Origin: Bettongia penicillata ogilbyi
Taxonomy: Eukaryota; Chordata; Mammalia; Diprotodontia; Potoroidae
Length of the DNA: 64,000 nucleotides
Assembly (NCBI GenBank): GCA_023548195.1
Contig: JAJHZJ010000579.1
Coordinates: 2,339,346 to 2,403,345, forward strand
Direction: 5' to 3'
The notes under the pieces were generated by a model. The model saw nothing but the letters and a program-made list of their open reading frames with translations. It ran no database searches and was not told where the DNA came from. A program made the translations under genes and the position numbers. Of this stretch, positions 23,685 through 35,560 are shown piece after piece. Within the stretch, counting starts at the first letter, position 1. Every line of letters begins with the position of its first letter.

Positions 23685-23930
23685 AGGGGGTAGGCAGGTG
23701 GTGCAGCAGACAGAGTGCCAGATTTGAAGTTAGGAAGACTTATCTTCCTGAGTTCAAATCTGGCCTCACACACTGTGTGACCTGGGCAATCAATAACCCT
23801 GTTTACCTCAGTTTCCTCATCTGTAAAATGAACTACAGAAGGAATAGCACATTGCTTCATGTATCCATGCCAAAAAAAAAAAAATACAAGTGGGATCATA
23901 AGAATCAGACATAATTGAACCACAAGTTTT
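23685..23930 (-). mobile_element. Marsupial SINE (MAR1/WSINE-like)
   Basis: 'tcttcctgagttcaaatctg', 'tttcctcatctgtaaaatga', an internal A run at about 23871-23884, then 'aagtgggatcataagaatca'. Confidence 0.75.
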
Positions 23931-24211
23931 TGTGAAGTGCCTTCTGTGTTCCAGAACTGGAATACGCTAGGCACAGGAGATACAAAGAATAATACAATTC
24001 CTACTTTTAAGTAGTTTACATTCTATAATTAATATTTGAAGGTTTACAAAGCACTTGAAGTGCACAAGGCAAGTGCTATTTTATCCCCCCTTTATTGATG
24101 AACTTTCTAAGAGTTGCATAGGCTATGCCTTGGGGACTCGTGAGTTGTTTTTTACTGAAGGGTTTAAGTAACTGTAAGCTGCATGAATACTTGCTGAAGA
24201 TTCTTTTTTGG

Positions 24212-24356
24212 GGGCGGGGGGAAACGGACCTGGGGCCTTAAGGTCACATGTGGTCTTTTGACTAAATCCAAATTTTACAGAACAAGTAAAAAGGCCACAC
24301 TTAAGGGCCTACAAGGCCACATGTGGACTTAAGGCCACAGGTTCCCCATCCATGGA
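24212..24356 (+). mobile_element. Short palindromic hAT-like MITE
   Basis: Nearly self-complementary: the left half has 'ccttaaggtcacatgtgg' and the right half has 'ccacatgtggacttaagg'. A related copy lies at 41335-41500. Such palindromes with C-A-G-G-G-G type ends are typical of non-autonomous hAT/Charlie elements; the superfamily is inferred. Confidence 0.55.
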
Positions 24357-24439
24357 TTAGATCAAAACATTGTTTTGCTCCCTAAATAATTTTAATTCTC
24401 AGGACCTCAGGTTCTTCATCTGTAAAATGACAGAATTAG

Positions 24440-24601
24440 ACTACAACATGACTTTTCGACCTGGGGGCCTGTGAATCTGATTTTTAAAAATGTTTTATTT
24501 TAAAATATTTTAATAACTAAGTATATTTATATTTAATAACTAAAAATATTTTAATAAAATATTCTTTTCCTTGGTAATCCTTTGTATTTATTTTTGGAAT
24601 C
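24440..24601 (+). mobile_element. Old DNA-element-like repeat, left part
   Basis: Starts with 'gacctgggggcctgtgaatc' followed by very AT-rich sequence. Resembles the repeat at 37900-38085 ('aacctagggtccatgaatat'). Its right part appears to continue at about 24975-25040 after an insertion. Confidence 0.5.
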
Positions 24602-24965
24602 TGTGGTAGGAATAATATTCTAATCCCTGCACCCAGAAAAGTAAAGCTAGTTTTTCCCCTTAAAAGGTACTGAAAGTTTGGTGGGTTCAAGGGACTAGTG
24701 GCTCAAGTTGCTGGCCTTACTTCCTGGTGATCCAAGTCCAGGGAGGCAATGGGGAGCTCCAGGCATGCTCTGACTCTTGGCTGGAGAATCATGATAGGTA
24801 ACTCAGACAATGATCAATTTGAAGTGTCCCCAATGTCTCCCCTTGCTGACTACCCTGTTATGATTCAGTAAATTCCCTTTTGTTAATTATTGAATGATCT
24901 TCATGTGAATCACTTTGTTTTCAGTACTGAACCTAAATCACAAGGGAGGCAGGCCCATCTCAGAA
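24602..24965 (+). mobile_element. Probable solo LTR of an ERVL-MaLR-type element
   Basis: Starts with TGTGGTAGGAATAAT and a nearby 'ctaatccctgcaccca', the opening pattern of MLT/MaLR-class LTRs, and near its end has a 'gattcagtaaattccctttt' block. It interrupts an older repeat whose two halves match 37900-38085. The exact right end and target duplication could not be fixed. No viral gene is present. Confidence 0.45.
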
Positions 24966-24969
24966 CGGT

Positions 24970-25940
24970 ATTTTAGGATATTTTTCAGAGAAGGGGTCCA
25001 CAGGCTTCATGAGATTGCCAAAAGGGGACTACAATATAAAGAAGACACTCCTAGAAGCTCTCTAAAATTCATTAGAGTTCTATGATACCAGCAATGTATT
25101 CAACACCAATGGACAATTAATTTTTACCAACGTGTAAAACTTCTACTGTCAAAGGCCCTTAACTTTTAAAAAATCTATAAATGAACAAAATACTTGACTT
25201 TCGACAGATAAGGCAACACATATCCCTTAATTCTGCATGAATAGGCACAAACTTTTGTCCTGGGTGGGAAAGTCACGTTGACCACACACACTTGGGAAAG
25301 CCTCTCCTGTCTTTAGGCAAGACATAGATAGCTCCAGGGTTTGCAACCAACCATCAACCCCTAGGCAGTGGGAGATAATAGTTAGGTTTTTTTTCCCTCA
25401 GTGGTGTCAGGTAGTTGTTATAATAATTATAGCTTTGTGTTTTAAGGATCTACTTAATGTATCTTTTTGAGAAACATAATTACTAACAAAACATAAGAGT
25501 GTTTTAAAAATGAGTGGAGGCAATGCAAAGGATACTGTTTTGTTTTGTTTATAAAAATAATCAGATCAAATTCTTCAAATTTGCCTATGCCTGACAACAA
25601 AAATGAAGCACAGTTTGACTGGCTCCCCAAAAACTAAAACAGAAAATTCTTATCTGGCCAGAAGTGGAACACCGATCAATGAAAAACTAGGTTTATTGAC
25701 TGGCTCAGATCAGAGAAGGATTTGCCAAAACTGCAGTGCGATATTTGTGGAATGTTGCGTCAGATGGGAGCCTGAAGCCAGCAAAGCTTTCTTAACATCT
25801 GAAGGCAAAGCAATCAAATTTTCTTTCTAACAAAAATTTCTTGAAATGAAATGCCAAAGTAACTCCTCTTAAGAGTATTTATCAGCAAAAAAAAAAAAAA
25901 TCACTAGCACAGACTTTGCATTTTAATTGTTTTTCAAATC
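24970..25940. other. Old repeat remnant, then unrecognised intron sequence
   Basis: 24975-25040 continues the interrupted repeat ('cagagaaggggtccacaggc'). The rest, including the 75-codon frame at 25603-25830, is unrecognised. A 14-base A run lies near 25887. Confidence 0.4.
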
Positions 25941-25944
25941 ATTG

Positions 25945-26440
25945 CTGGGAATAATAATAGCTGGCATTTATATTTTATTTTCAGAATTGCTAATTGCTTT
26001 ATATATATGTGATCTCATTTGGTGAGGCAGTAGATGTTATTTTCCCATTCTGCAGACAAGGGAACTAAGGCTTAGGTGAAGTGACTGGCCAAGAGTAACA
26101 TAGCTCACATCTGAGGTGAATTTCAAATGTCACTTAACTTCAAGTCCAACATTCTTTCCACTACATTAATTACATTATTAATTACAGCTAAGTGGTACAG
26201 TGGATAGAGTTTCAGGGACTAGAGTCAGGAAGACATCTTCCTGAGTTCAAATTTGGCCTTAGACACTTCTAGCTGCATGACCCTGGGCAAGTCACCTAAC
26301 CCTGTGTGCCTCAGTTCCCTTATCTGTAAAATGAGCTGGAAATGGAAATGGCAAACCATTCCAGCGTCTTTGCCAAGAAAACTCCAAATGGGGTCACAAA
26401 GAGTTAGACACAGAAGTCAAAGCAAAGTAATTGGCTGATT
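25945..26440 (-). mobile_element. MIR fragment and marsupial SINE
   Basis: 25945-26180 is a reverse MIR ('gggaactaaggcttaggtga'). 26187-26440 is a marsupial SINE ('ttcctgagttcaaatttggc', 'tgcatgaccctgggcaagtc', 'caaaccattccagcgtcttt'). The frame at 26253-26438 is a translation of the SINE. Confidence 0.75.
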
Positions 26441-26444
26441 CATC

Positions 26445-27495
26445 GCCTCTCTCTCTGCATCTAGTAACCACACCTGTGATTCTTAAGAAAACAAAAACTA
26501 GTAAGAAAGTTCAGTAACCACAGTGATTATCTCCTCTTCCTCCAAGTTGTTATATATCCTTGTATAATACAAGTGTCTTTAAATAAGTTTCTTAATATGA
26601 ATTTGTTCCTTTAATAAATGAAATGCTTTTATCCTCTTTATTGAAGAATTTAATGAATATACCTTGTCACAGTGTATATAATGGAAAGAGTGATGAACCT
26701 AGGAAGACCTGGTTCCAATTCCCCTAGCTGACACTTCCTAGCTATGTGACCATGGCAAATACCTTAGCTTGTATGTGCTTCAGGCAATTGCCTTGGACTG
26801 ATCATACACTATAATCTGCCTGGAAGGTCTCTAGCCTAACAATATTATAGATTTTAATAATAATAGCTGCATGTGTATAATGCTTTGTGGGTTATAAATA
26901 ATTTTACCTGCATACATCTTAATTACTTTTCACAGCAACCCAGAGAAACAAGCTCCATTGTCCTATTTTATTGATGAAATCTGAGAGTGAATTTGGAAGG
27001 GCCACAGTATATGTCCTCTCAGGTCCCTTCCCAGAAATATTATCCTATGGATTCATGTATCATCTACTTATGAAATTTCAGCAACTGAGGGCAGATAACT
27101 TGGATATTTTTACTGCTCTGCAAGTCGAGTTTGGGATAGATGACTTCTGAGGCCTCTTCTAATTTGAAGTTCTAGGAAAATGATTTCAGTCGGCAGGGAA
27201 TCCTTCATGCTGAGATGATAATGATGATACAGGGCTTAAGGGTAATGGGATGTCTACAAAGGATTGTGGCCCAAATGTCATTCTAGGGTATTAAGCAAAG
27301 TCCAATTTATTTTAAAGGCCAGACCATAACTGACTGCTGAATTTACTATACAAGGAAACAAGGCTAGGGGCTGGATCTACAATTCTAGTGACTATAGGCA
27401 GCTCCCAAATGAGAAAACTCCCTCTATAGATGAAGATCAAATCTTCTCTGTGTACTTTTTTAACTCTATTTTTCTTGGGATTTGTGTGTGTATGT
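26445..27495. other. Intron with diverged MIR pieces
   Basis: 26680-26800 (plus) and 26870-27010 (minus) resemble MIR; nothing else is recognised. Confidence 0.4.
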
Positions 27496-27499
27496 CTGT

Positions 27500-27665
27500 T
27501 TTCTTTTACAACATGGCTAATATGTGTAAATATTTTGCATGACTTGTATAATTGATATCATACTGCTTGCCTTCTCAAAGTGGGAGGGAATGGGGGGGAG
27601 TGAATTTAGAACTCAAAAAAAATTTTTTAATGTAAAATTTTTATAAGTAATTGGGAAATATTTAA
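27500..27665 (+). mobile_element. L1 3' UTR fragment
   Basis: 'gtaaatattttgcatgactt', 'cttgccttctcaaagtggga', a G-rich run and 'aatttagaactcaaaa' match the marsupial L1 3' UTR seen in reverse at 59449-59646 and 55640-56010. Confidence 0.6.
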
Positions 27666-27674
27666 TTAAATAAA

Positions 27675-27745
27675 TTACATATATATGTAGTATGTATATA
27701 TAGATACATATGTACGTACGTGTATATGTGTGTGTGTCTATCTAT
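27675..27745. repeat. (TA/TG)-rich simple repeat
   Basis: Alternating pyrimidine-purine tract: 'acatatatatgtag' through 'tgtatatgtgtgtgtgtcta'. Confidence 0.85.
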
Positions 27746-27749
27746 CCTC

Positions 27750-29645
27750 TGCAAATAAAGTTTCCTAGAGTCCCAAAAGGCTATTTATTGGCTTACTCAG
27801 GAACAGAGCCGGTATGTGTCAGAGAAGTAACTGGCCTCCTAGTTCCAAGGCCAGCTATGACTGTTATACTAAATTCTCTCTCAAAGAAGTCAAACAGAAC
27901 AAAAAGGAATGAGTCAGAAGTAATGTAACACTTAAAAGATTAAGACAGCAAAATCTCCAAGAGACTGAAGAAGACAAGTTGTTTAATTCTAAAGTCCAAA
28001 GGAAATCTTCAGATGAGGAAGGTGTCATGAGGGTCGACACCCACTGAAACTTTCACTGAAGGTAAGGCTCTAGACTGAAATCTATGCAAGGAATGTTGGG
28101 CTGCTGAGAAAAAAATTCTGTCACAAGACAGGACATTCCTCACATCTGAAATTGGGAAGTAGGTTTTGGAAGGGCTGAAATAACTGGAGACTTTGTCAAA
28201 TAAATCTACTTTGGGCAGAAATTGATGGTTTGATTGAACATCTAACTCTGAAACCAGTTAGATCTTTTGTCATTTTATATTTGTGACATATAATGTTTCT
28301 TGACATATAATATTTCTTAGTTATTCTCAAAAAATTTCATGTGATGTGTCATTTCACAGGAGATCACATATTTACCATTACAAAATTGACTACAAAACAG
28401 AAAGTTAAGTCCCACTGCACTTACTGCTCACTAACTAGAAAAAGCATTTGAATCTATAATAATAATAGCTAACATTTATAAAGCACTTACTACATGCCAG
28501 ACCTCAAAGACTCTCTTTCAACAAGTTACTTCCTATGCATAGATCAAAATTATTCAAAACTCCTTGAAAACTATAACTACATAGATAACCTCATTTGACA
28601 ACTTTCTGATCGGGTGATGCATAAAGAGGGAGAGGTAAGTTTGCCAAAACTGTTTGGCAGGGTCATGCAAGAGATCTGGCATGTCACGTCCAAGTTGAAG
28701 GAGGATTCCTCTACCTCGTGAGGCCCTCCAAATCCTTCTCTGCAGATGCCACTCCCCAGAACACTGCAGAGCCTCTTGCAGGGGATCCATAATCACTCAA
28801 GAGTGCGGCCTAACCATCCACACAAGATATATAGTGAGATATCCTATAAAGCTCATCCCTGACCATAAGGAGTTTGTAATCAATTTGGAGTGGGGGGAGG
28901 CCTATATATCTATAGATAGAAAATAAATACATACAAAATAAATTATAAAAGGTAAATACAAAGGCGATTTAAGAGGAGGGAGGTACTAGAAGCCAGGGGT
29001 GATAGCTGGTAGCTAGAAGACTGCCCAAGTTTTCTGAGAGTCACAGCTGGTTTCTCTAGGAAATGAGGAGATTCTAAAGGAAAGTACTTTGCTGAAACCA
29101 CAAAATGTTTTGTTTTGGGGGTTTTGTTGGTGTTATTTTTCCCATTCAGTGGCACATTTTTGCCCTTTAAAGAAGTCTTGAAGAGCTCTGATTTCCTTCT
29201 GTTCTATTGTGTCTTTCTGAATGCCTTTGTAATTGAGAAGGAGTATGCTGAAAGCAATGGGAACCCTGTCCACAGAGCTCACTCAAAATGAAGTGTGTGG
29301 CTCTGGTTGCCTGACTGGCTTATTCAGTTAAAACTTGGGCCTTATGAGGGCAAAGTCAAGGGTTCAACCCTTGAATAACCCAGCTATCCTAAATCTCTTG
29401 TACAGCAAGAGACTATACCCCTGAGTTAGCCTAGCCTTCAGGTAAATGAAGAAGCCCCCCCCACCCATCCCTATCCCTTGCCTTCCCCCAATATGGAGAA
29501 AGAACAAGAAAAATAAAGAACAGAAAACTGCAGGTTCTGAAGGGGAGACATCTGCAGTCTTTTTATGGCAGACCAAAGCAGACCTGGTTATATCCAAATA
29601 ACTATCTAACAGCTCCTCCTTAGGTACAACTCTTCTGGGTGTTTT
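27750..29645. other. Intron, mostly unrecognised
   Basis: A reverse MIR fragment lies at about 28460-28560 and a fragment of the old family of 6938-7250 at about 28830-29040. The 80-codon minus frame at 28554-28796 and the tRNA-like stretch at 29300-29375 were considered and rejected. Confidence 0.4.
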
Positions 29646-29649
29646 TAGA

Positions 29650-30205
29650 AGAATTATTCATCATCATAGTGAAGGGAGAGTTTTATGCGCTTTGGAATCA
29701 GAGGAACTAGGTTCAAATTCCACTTCCATGCTTTTAACCTGTGTGACCTTGGGCAAATCACTTAATTTCCTCAGCCCTTTTATCTGTAAAAATAAGAAGG
29801 GGTTGGACTAGATAGTCTCTGAGGTGTGTCTCAGCTATAGAACTATGATCATCATCTTTTCAAACACTGATGAGAATTCTCTTTTGTAAGTCACAGATTA
29901 AGGCAGCATTGGGCTGGAGAAAGGGCATAGGATTTGGAGCCCAAGAAGCTGTGCTCAGATCCTGGTTTGGCTTTGTTAATACCTGTATAACCTTAGATAA
30001 GTCACTTAATCTCTCTGGGCCTCAGTTTCCTCATTTGCAAATTGAGGGGTTTAATCTCCATATTTTATGGTCCTTTCAGTCAATTTATTAAGTGGTTACT
30101 AAATGTCAGTGGAGAAAGAAATGACAAACCACTCCAGTATCTTTGCCAAGAAATCCCAAATGGGGTCACAAAGAGTCAGAAATGACTGGACAACAAAAAA
30201 ACATG
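29650..30205. mobile_element. MIR, MIR and marsupial SINE tail
   Basis: 29650-29850 ('cctgtgtgaccttgggcaaa') and 29895-30090 ('gggcctcagtttcctcattt') are MIR-like. 30100-30205 is the tail of a marsupial SINE ('tatctttgccaagaaatccc'). Confidence 0.65.
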
Positions 30206-30559
30206 CCAAGATCTCTGTACAGGAATTCAGGCACAAGCACCAAGATAGACTCACAAGGATTTACATGCAAATGAGGAAGAGAGCAGACAAAAGAAAGCTG
30301 AAAAGGGGAAAGGGAAGGGTGATTAAGGTGTCCACCCTGCAGTAGAGGGAAGAAAGCATGGAGAGCAAAAGGAAGAAGACAAAGTTGGCCTGGGAATCCT
30401 TTCTTAATGGAAGTTCTGGCAACGCCATCCAATCAAAAAGGGGATGATGAATACAGGCAGGTTTCCTGGCAAAATATTAGAAGATGCTATTAAAAAGAAT
30501 TAGATTAGCCATCCACACTGCAAAACAAAATCGATGAAATATGAATATTGCCCTGCCTT

Positions 30560-31125
30560 TGGTCAGGCAGCCCACCAAGTGACTATCAGTACATGTACCT
30601 TGGACAGCCACTGTAGATGGCCACTGAACAGGGTCCAGAACCAAACAAGAGAAGTAAGAGTCAGCTGAATATCATTTGGAGAACTGGACAGAACTCTTGA
30701 CATTACTGTTGCTTTTGAGACTAATATCTTTCCATTAGGGCTGGATGGCTTTGAATCACGGAAGTCCATAATTCTGAAAAATCAAAATTAGAGGTGAACT
30801 GAAAAAGAACGACAAGATGCAGCTCACAGGGTATAAGAAAGCTGCCTCATATTACCAACAAGAACTGACATGAAAGATGTGAAATTGTAAAAAGACCTCA
30901 ATGATATGTATGACTAGAAAAAGATGAGGACTGACTCCACAGCAAGAGGGAAGCGCAGCAAACAGATGACCATGAGATAACGGAAATATCAGGGAAAGGC
31001 TTCCTGTACGCTGGAAGACTGATGGAAAGGCCTGGACAAAAATCACATGGGATGAGAAGGTGCGGATGCGGACGTGTACAGTGGGAAGAGTACTCACAAC
31101 TGCGAGAGTGGAAGTGCATCAAAGC
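30560..31125 (+). mobile_element. Degenerate LINE-like coding remnant (possibly RTE clade)
   Basis: Decayed frames contain fragments such as QQELT, RWKTDGKAWTKITWDEKV and an interrupted YLGQ-like segment, reminiscent of the C-terminal part of RTE/CR1-type ORF2 proteins. Many stops. Clade assignment is tentative. Confidence 0.35.
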
Positions 31126-31129
31126 CCTG

Positions 31130-31880
31130 CTCACAGGAGAGCTTGCAAACATTGGGAAAAGGGAAGAAATTCAAGATTCACTAAGAAGAGGTCATGCCAA
31201 ACTAATGGTATTTCCTTTCCCCGACATTTCCAGATCACCGTATCGGAGCAATGCCACAGACCCAATAAACCAGATTTTAGCAAAGCATTTGACATTCTCT
31301 CGTACCTTTTCTAGGTAAGGGAGATAAGGACTGTATAGTTAGGTGGAATCAAAAGTGGTTAAATGACTGGATTCAAAGAGCATATTTATAGCACAGTGCC
31401 CCAAAATTCTGTTCTTTAGTCTACTTTGTTAATGATTTTTTTTTTAACAACTTACATGAAGGCATATAACAAACCTGCAGGTGACAAAGTTGAGATGGAC
31501 AACTACTAAAATACCTGAAAATCTAAAAAGATCTTGACAGATTTAATGGTGGACAGAGGCTAACGAGATTAAACTGAATCATGATAAATTATAAAGTCCT
31601 GAGCTTGAGCTCCAAAAGCACAAGTGTAGGACAGCAGAAGCAAAGCTGGTTAACAATTTCTATGAAAAGTAATCTAGGGGTTCAAGTGAACTAACTGCAA
31701 ACCCTCTATGAGTCAACAGTATGACCTGTCAGATAAAAAAAGGCTGATGCCACATTAGGGTGACAGAAGTCTGGCATCCATGACAGGCATAACCATCCTG
31801 CTGTTTGCTGCCTTTCTAGGACCACATTTGTATTACCACGTTCAGTCCTAGGTATACTTCTGAAAGGCTTTGACAAGAGG
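31130..31880 (+). mobile_element. CR1/L3 LINE reverse-transcriptase remnant
   Basis: The frame ending at 31314 preserves DFSKAFDIL, the palm motif A of CR1/L3-type reverse transcriptase, after a GHAKLM-like segment in another frame. Downstream blocks keep the family's order: a 'tggttaaatgactggattca' block, a 'aatgattttttttttaacaa' acidic region, 'gagtcaacagtatgacctgt', 'cacgttcagtcctaggtata'. Heavily mutated and not coding. Confidence 0.7.
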
Positions 31881-31881
31881 C

Positions 31882-32060
31882 AGCATGGTTTCATGGAAAG
31901 AAGACCAGATTAGGGACTCAGAGGGCCTAGGTCCAAATATTGGTTCTGCTATTTGCAACCTATTGTGATCCTGGTTCTCAGACTCAGTTTCTTAATCTGT
32001 GAAATGAATGTGTTGGATGAGGGGATATCTAAGGTCTTTTAAAGCTCTAAACCCTACACA
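31882..32060 (+). mobile_element. MIR copy
   Basis: 'gaggcagcatggtttcatgg' head, then 'ctcagtttcttaatctgtga' and an L/MIR-like tail. Confidence 0.6.
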
Positions 32061-32283
32061 TTCAGGAGGATGATTAGCCTGGCAAGGGACTGATAATCAA
32101 GTCATAAGAGAATCAGTTGAGGACAGCAGGGATATTTAGGCCAGAAAAGCCAACACTTAATGATGTCATGATAGCTTTCTTTAAGTAGTTGAAGGACTGA
32201 CGTGGGAGAGGGATTATATTTGTTGTGCTTTACTACTGACAACAAAACTAGGTGAAACAAATGAAAAGTTAGAGAAAGGAAGA

Positions 32284-32512
32284 TTTCAGCTAGGTGGCGG
32301 AGCACATGCCTATAACCTCTGCTGCGAGGGAGGCTGAAGCTGGTGGTTCACTGAGACCTGGAAGTTCTGAGCGGTAGTGTATGCTAAACTGACAGGGCAT
32401 CCAAACTAAGCCTACCATTAGTAGAACAAGAGCTGGCCACCAGCCTCCCTACCGAGGGGAGCAAATGATGGACCATGCTGGAAAAGGAACAGGTCAAAGC
32501 TTCTGTGCTAAC
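32284..32512 (+). pseudogene. 7SL (SRP) RNA pseudogene, 3'-truncated
   Basis: Colinear with about the first 230 nt of the signal recognition particle RNA: 'aggtggcggagcacatgcct' matches the 5' domain GGTGGCGCGTGCCT, 'gagggaggctgaagctgg' matches GGGAGGCTGAGGCTGG, 'tgcta' and 'gggcatcc' match the central GATCGGGTGTCC region, and 'ggaacaggtcaaagc' matches the conserved GGAGCAGGTCAAAAC of the SRP54-binding S domain. Roughly a fifth to a quarter of positions differ. The last approximately 70 nt are missing and a MIR 3' end follows directly, so it is a dead retrocopy. It contains S-domain sequence, so it is not an Alu- or B1-type SINE. Confidence 0.85.
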
Positions 32513-32640
32513 CATCTGCAAAATGGGAATAATGACAGCATCTGCCCCAGAGGGTTGTGGTGAAGAACAAATGAGATAATGTACATAAACTACTTTGCAA
32601 CCTGAAAACGTTACATGTTAATTCTTCTCACTGCTTTTAG
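32513..32640 (+). mobile_element. MIR 3' portion
   Basis: 'atctgcaaaatgggaataat', then 'gagggttgtggtgaagaaca' and 'aatgagataatgtacataaa'. Its 5' half is missing at the junction with the 7SL pseudogene. Confidence 0.65.
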
Positions 32641-32644
32641 TGTC

Positions 32645-35320
32645 TAATAGGGGTGATCAAGAGAGGAAATACCTTAAAAATCATGTTCCAAAATTAAATT
32701 AGGAAAACTTCTAAGGCACTTTCATTCCCTAGGAGCAGGCAACAATCAGCAAAGAGTTTATCAAGCAAAGAAGGGATCTAAGTTAAGACTTCTTTTTAAC
32801 TTTAGCAATCCTTAAGAGTAAATTAAACTTTTGGAAACACTTTGGAAAAACTTTCATTTTTAAAACCAACTAGTGAAAAGATCAGGAGATTTTCATCTGG
32901 TATTCCAGGATTTTTCCTCAGCAGTGGCATGTTTTAGTAGCACTGCTATGGTGCAAAAGAGGGAGTAGAAGTCAAGATGCTCGGGTTAAACTGACCTTTT
33001 CTCTGAGTTTAGACAGATGAACATAACAGCATCATTAAAGGAAAATACAAAAGGCCTGACCTAACAGATACAGCAATAATTTGCTTTTATAAAATTATTT
33101 AAGAATCAGGATATTTGGAGCTGACAGGAGATTTGAAGGTTATTAAAAAAAAAAAACTTTAGAAGTTAATGGTATAGCAGGAAAAGCACCAGATATGGAA
33201 TTTAGAAACCTAGGTTCATGTCCCATCTCTTCTTATTGGTCAAGCTATATGATCCTGGTCATATACGATCTCTCTGGGCCTCAGTTTCCTTACTTATAAA
33301 ATGAGTAACTTCAACTAGAACTTCAACTATCCCTTAAGGGCAGTTCTGCTCCTCACCTCCTCCACATCCCAGCAAGAGCAAGGTGGTATAAAAACTGTAA
33401 GAACATTATGCTGTCTTTGAGTGAATAAACACAAAGGGGATATCACACAACGTGAAAATAAGTTACCAAGACGAACCAGCAGTGCCAACCTCAGACACTA
33501 GATGTTGGTACCTAAGTACTACTAAGTCTCGTTTTAAAGGCGAAAATGGGGGATAGTAACTTTGGAATATCCAAAACACGGCTCAAAATACTATGAACTC
33601 ACAACAAAGGAGAACTGGGCTGAAATTAATGAAGGGGAGACTGGATGATAGGTGTGCAGTGACAATTTTATACAAAGTTTTCTTGGAAATTATCTTTAAC
33701 TACTCTAAGTTCTCAAACAGGTCCTTCATATTCCTTACCAGATTAAGTATACCTTTTAAGACTACTGAAGTATTGACTGTTGCTAAACTATATACTATTT
33801 AGCTGTAGACTTTTAAAAAGACTTACAAAGGGTCTAAGGGTTTTGAAAGCTGTAAAAAGTAGTGCTAATAATCGTGAAAGAATAGTACCCAAGAGGATTT
33901 GACTGACTATATAATAAATACTTTCAAAATTTAACTTTCTGGCAGCTTGAGCCAAAAAAGATTGTGGGGTCTAAAGACATGTAAGATAAAGGTTGAAAAA
34001 TAGCTGCTTTCAAGAGTTCTGTGAGCATAGGGCAATGATAATACAAAGCAGTTTAAGATTTGCAGAGTGCTTTTACATATATTATCTCTCTGATCATCCA
34101 TAATTTCCTGACTCCAAATCCAACATTTTATCCACTATGACACAACCTTTCACAGTAGCTCTGGTTCTGATAAAATCTAAAACATGTAGCAAATCTAAGT
34201 TAAGACTCTATCTCTTATCTGCTTTTTAAAGTCTAAAAGCAATTTATTCTTTCCCTTAGCTTTGAATTGTCGTTCCATTGAATGATATAGCTTTTTGGCT
34301 AAGGGGAAAAATTTATTTAAAAAAGCATGGCAAAATGGAAAGAACACTGGTTATGAGATCAGAGGATCTCAGTTTGAATCTGTGCTCTGTGCAATGATAG
34401 AAAAAAAATCACTGCTTCTGCGGGCCTCAGTTTCCTCATCTGTAAAATGAAGAAGTTGACTATATAGATGTTGTCAAAAGTCCTAATATCATTCCCATCA
34501 TTATGAAGGAAAGCAGAGGTGAAGTACCCTATTAATGATCACATGGAATTTGATTACAATCCTGGGCTGCACCAGAGACAGGGCCATACCACTTTTCAGC
34601 CAGAGGTCACTCTTTTTTGTGGTAGAAGAGATCTGATTCAACATTTGAAGAGGATGATTTTGTGGACCTATGTTTCTGGAACGTTTTTTTAGGAAGTGCT
34701 AGATGATGGTCTTGGTTCATTGGTGAATTTCAACTATAAATCTGTTGTTTCCTTTTATCTGCAATGCATTCCAAATGTGCAGCCAGCCTCTGAGCCCCAG
34801 CAAGGGACTGCAGAAAAGACTCCCCCACATATGAAAAATGTGCATGATATGGTATCATAATATCTCTAGTCCTAAAAGCCCACTACTTACCACAGCTGCA
34901 AGAATTCTGCTGAAGACTAAAGAACAGAGAAATCCAATCTTTTTTTAGTAGCAATATCCTTCTTGCCATGTGGCAAATATGCCTTCCTGACCCCTTTTTC
35001 CAATATTCTTTTTATTTTACTTTAAAGTATTCTTATAGTCTTCACTGAAAGATTAGGTAAAGCTATAACCACATAAAGGTGTTTGGGGGTATTGTCCCGT
35101 TTTTATGAAGTAAGGCAGGACCTACCACAGCTGGAAATTACCCATCTCAGTGACACTGTTTATGTCAAACAACCACAGGATATCAAAGTTCAAAGGGACC
35201 TCAGATGTTTTCTAAACCAACCCAATATTTCACATATGGTCTAACCACGAGTACAATAGGTATCATTTATCTGATCTATAAATAACTATTTTGGGGAGTG
35301 CCACCAATAGAAAAAACTAG
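32645..35320. other. Intron with scattered MIRs
   Basis: MIR copies at about 33165-33345 (+, 'gggcctcagtttccttactt'), 34030-34150 (-) and 34325-34475 (+, 'tcagtttcctcatctgtaaa'). The remainder is unrecognised. Confidence 0.5.
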
Positions 35321-35324
35321 GGGA

Positions 35325-35560
35325 AGAGGGCTCTGGATTTGGAGTCAGGAAGACCTGAGTTCAAAACCTGCTTCAGAAACTTATTAGCCATGTGACTCTG
35401 GCCTAGTCTCTTTGCCTCAGCGTCTGCATCCATAAAATGGGAATGATAATATTATCTACCATCCCAGTGTTGTTGGGAAGATGAAAGAATGTAAGTTAAG
35501 TGTGCTGCAAACTCTGAAGTACTATATGAATGTTAGATATTATCACAGGCATATTATCCT
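35325..35560 (+). mobile_element. MIR copy
   Basis: 'tttggagtcaggaagacctg', 'ccatgtgactctggcctagt', 'gaatgttagatattatcaca'. Confidence 0.65.

Noticed and set aside
26253..26438. 61-codon frame ending in LQMGSQRVRH
   Set aside because: Same peptide pattern arises from other marsupial SINE copies (for example near 30103 and 42570); it is SINE sequence.
28554..28796. 80-codon minus frame with mixed composition
   Set aside because: No recognised domain, no splice signals in phase, no neighbouring exon.
29300..29375. tRNA-like stretch with 'gggttcaaccctt'
   Set aside because: The T-loop is shifted by one base relative to the TTCRA position and no proper anticodon arm or acceptor stem forms; at most a relic of a tRNA-derived SINE.
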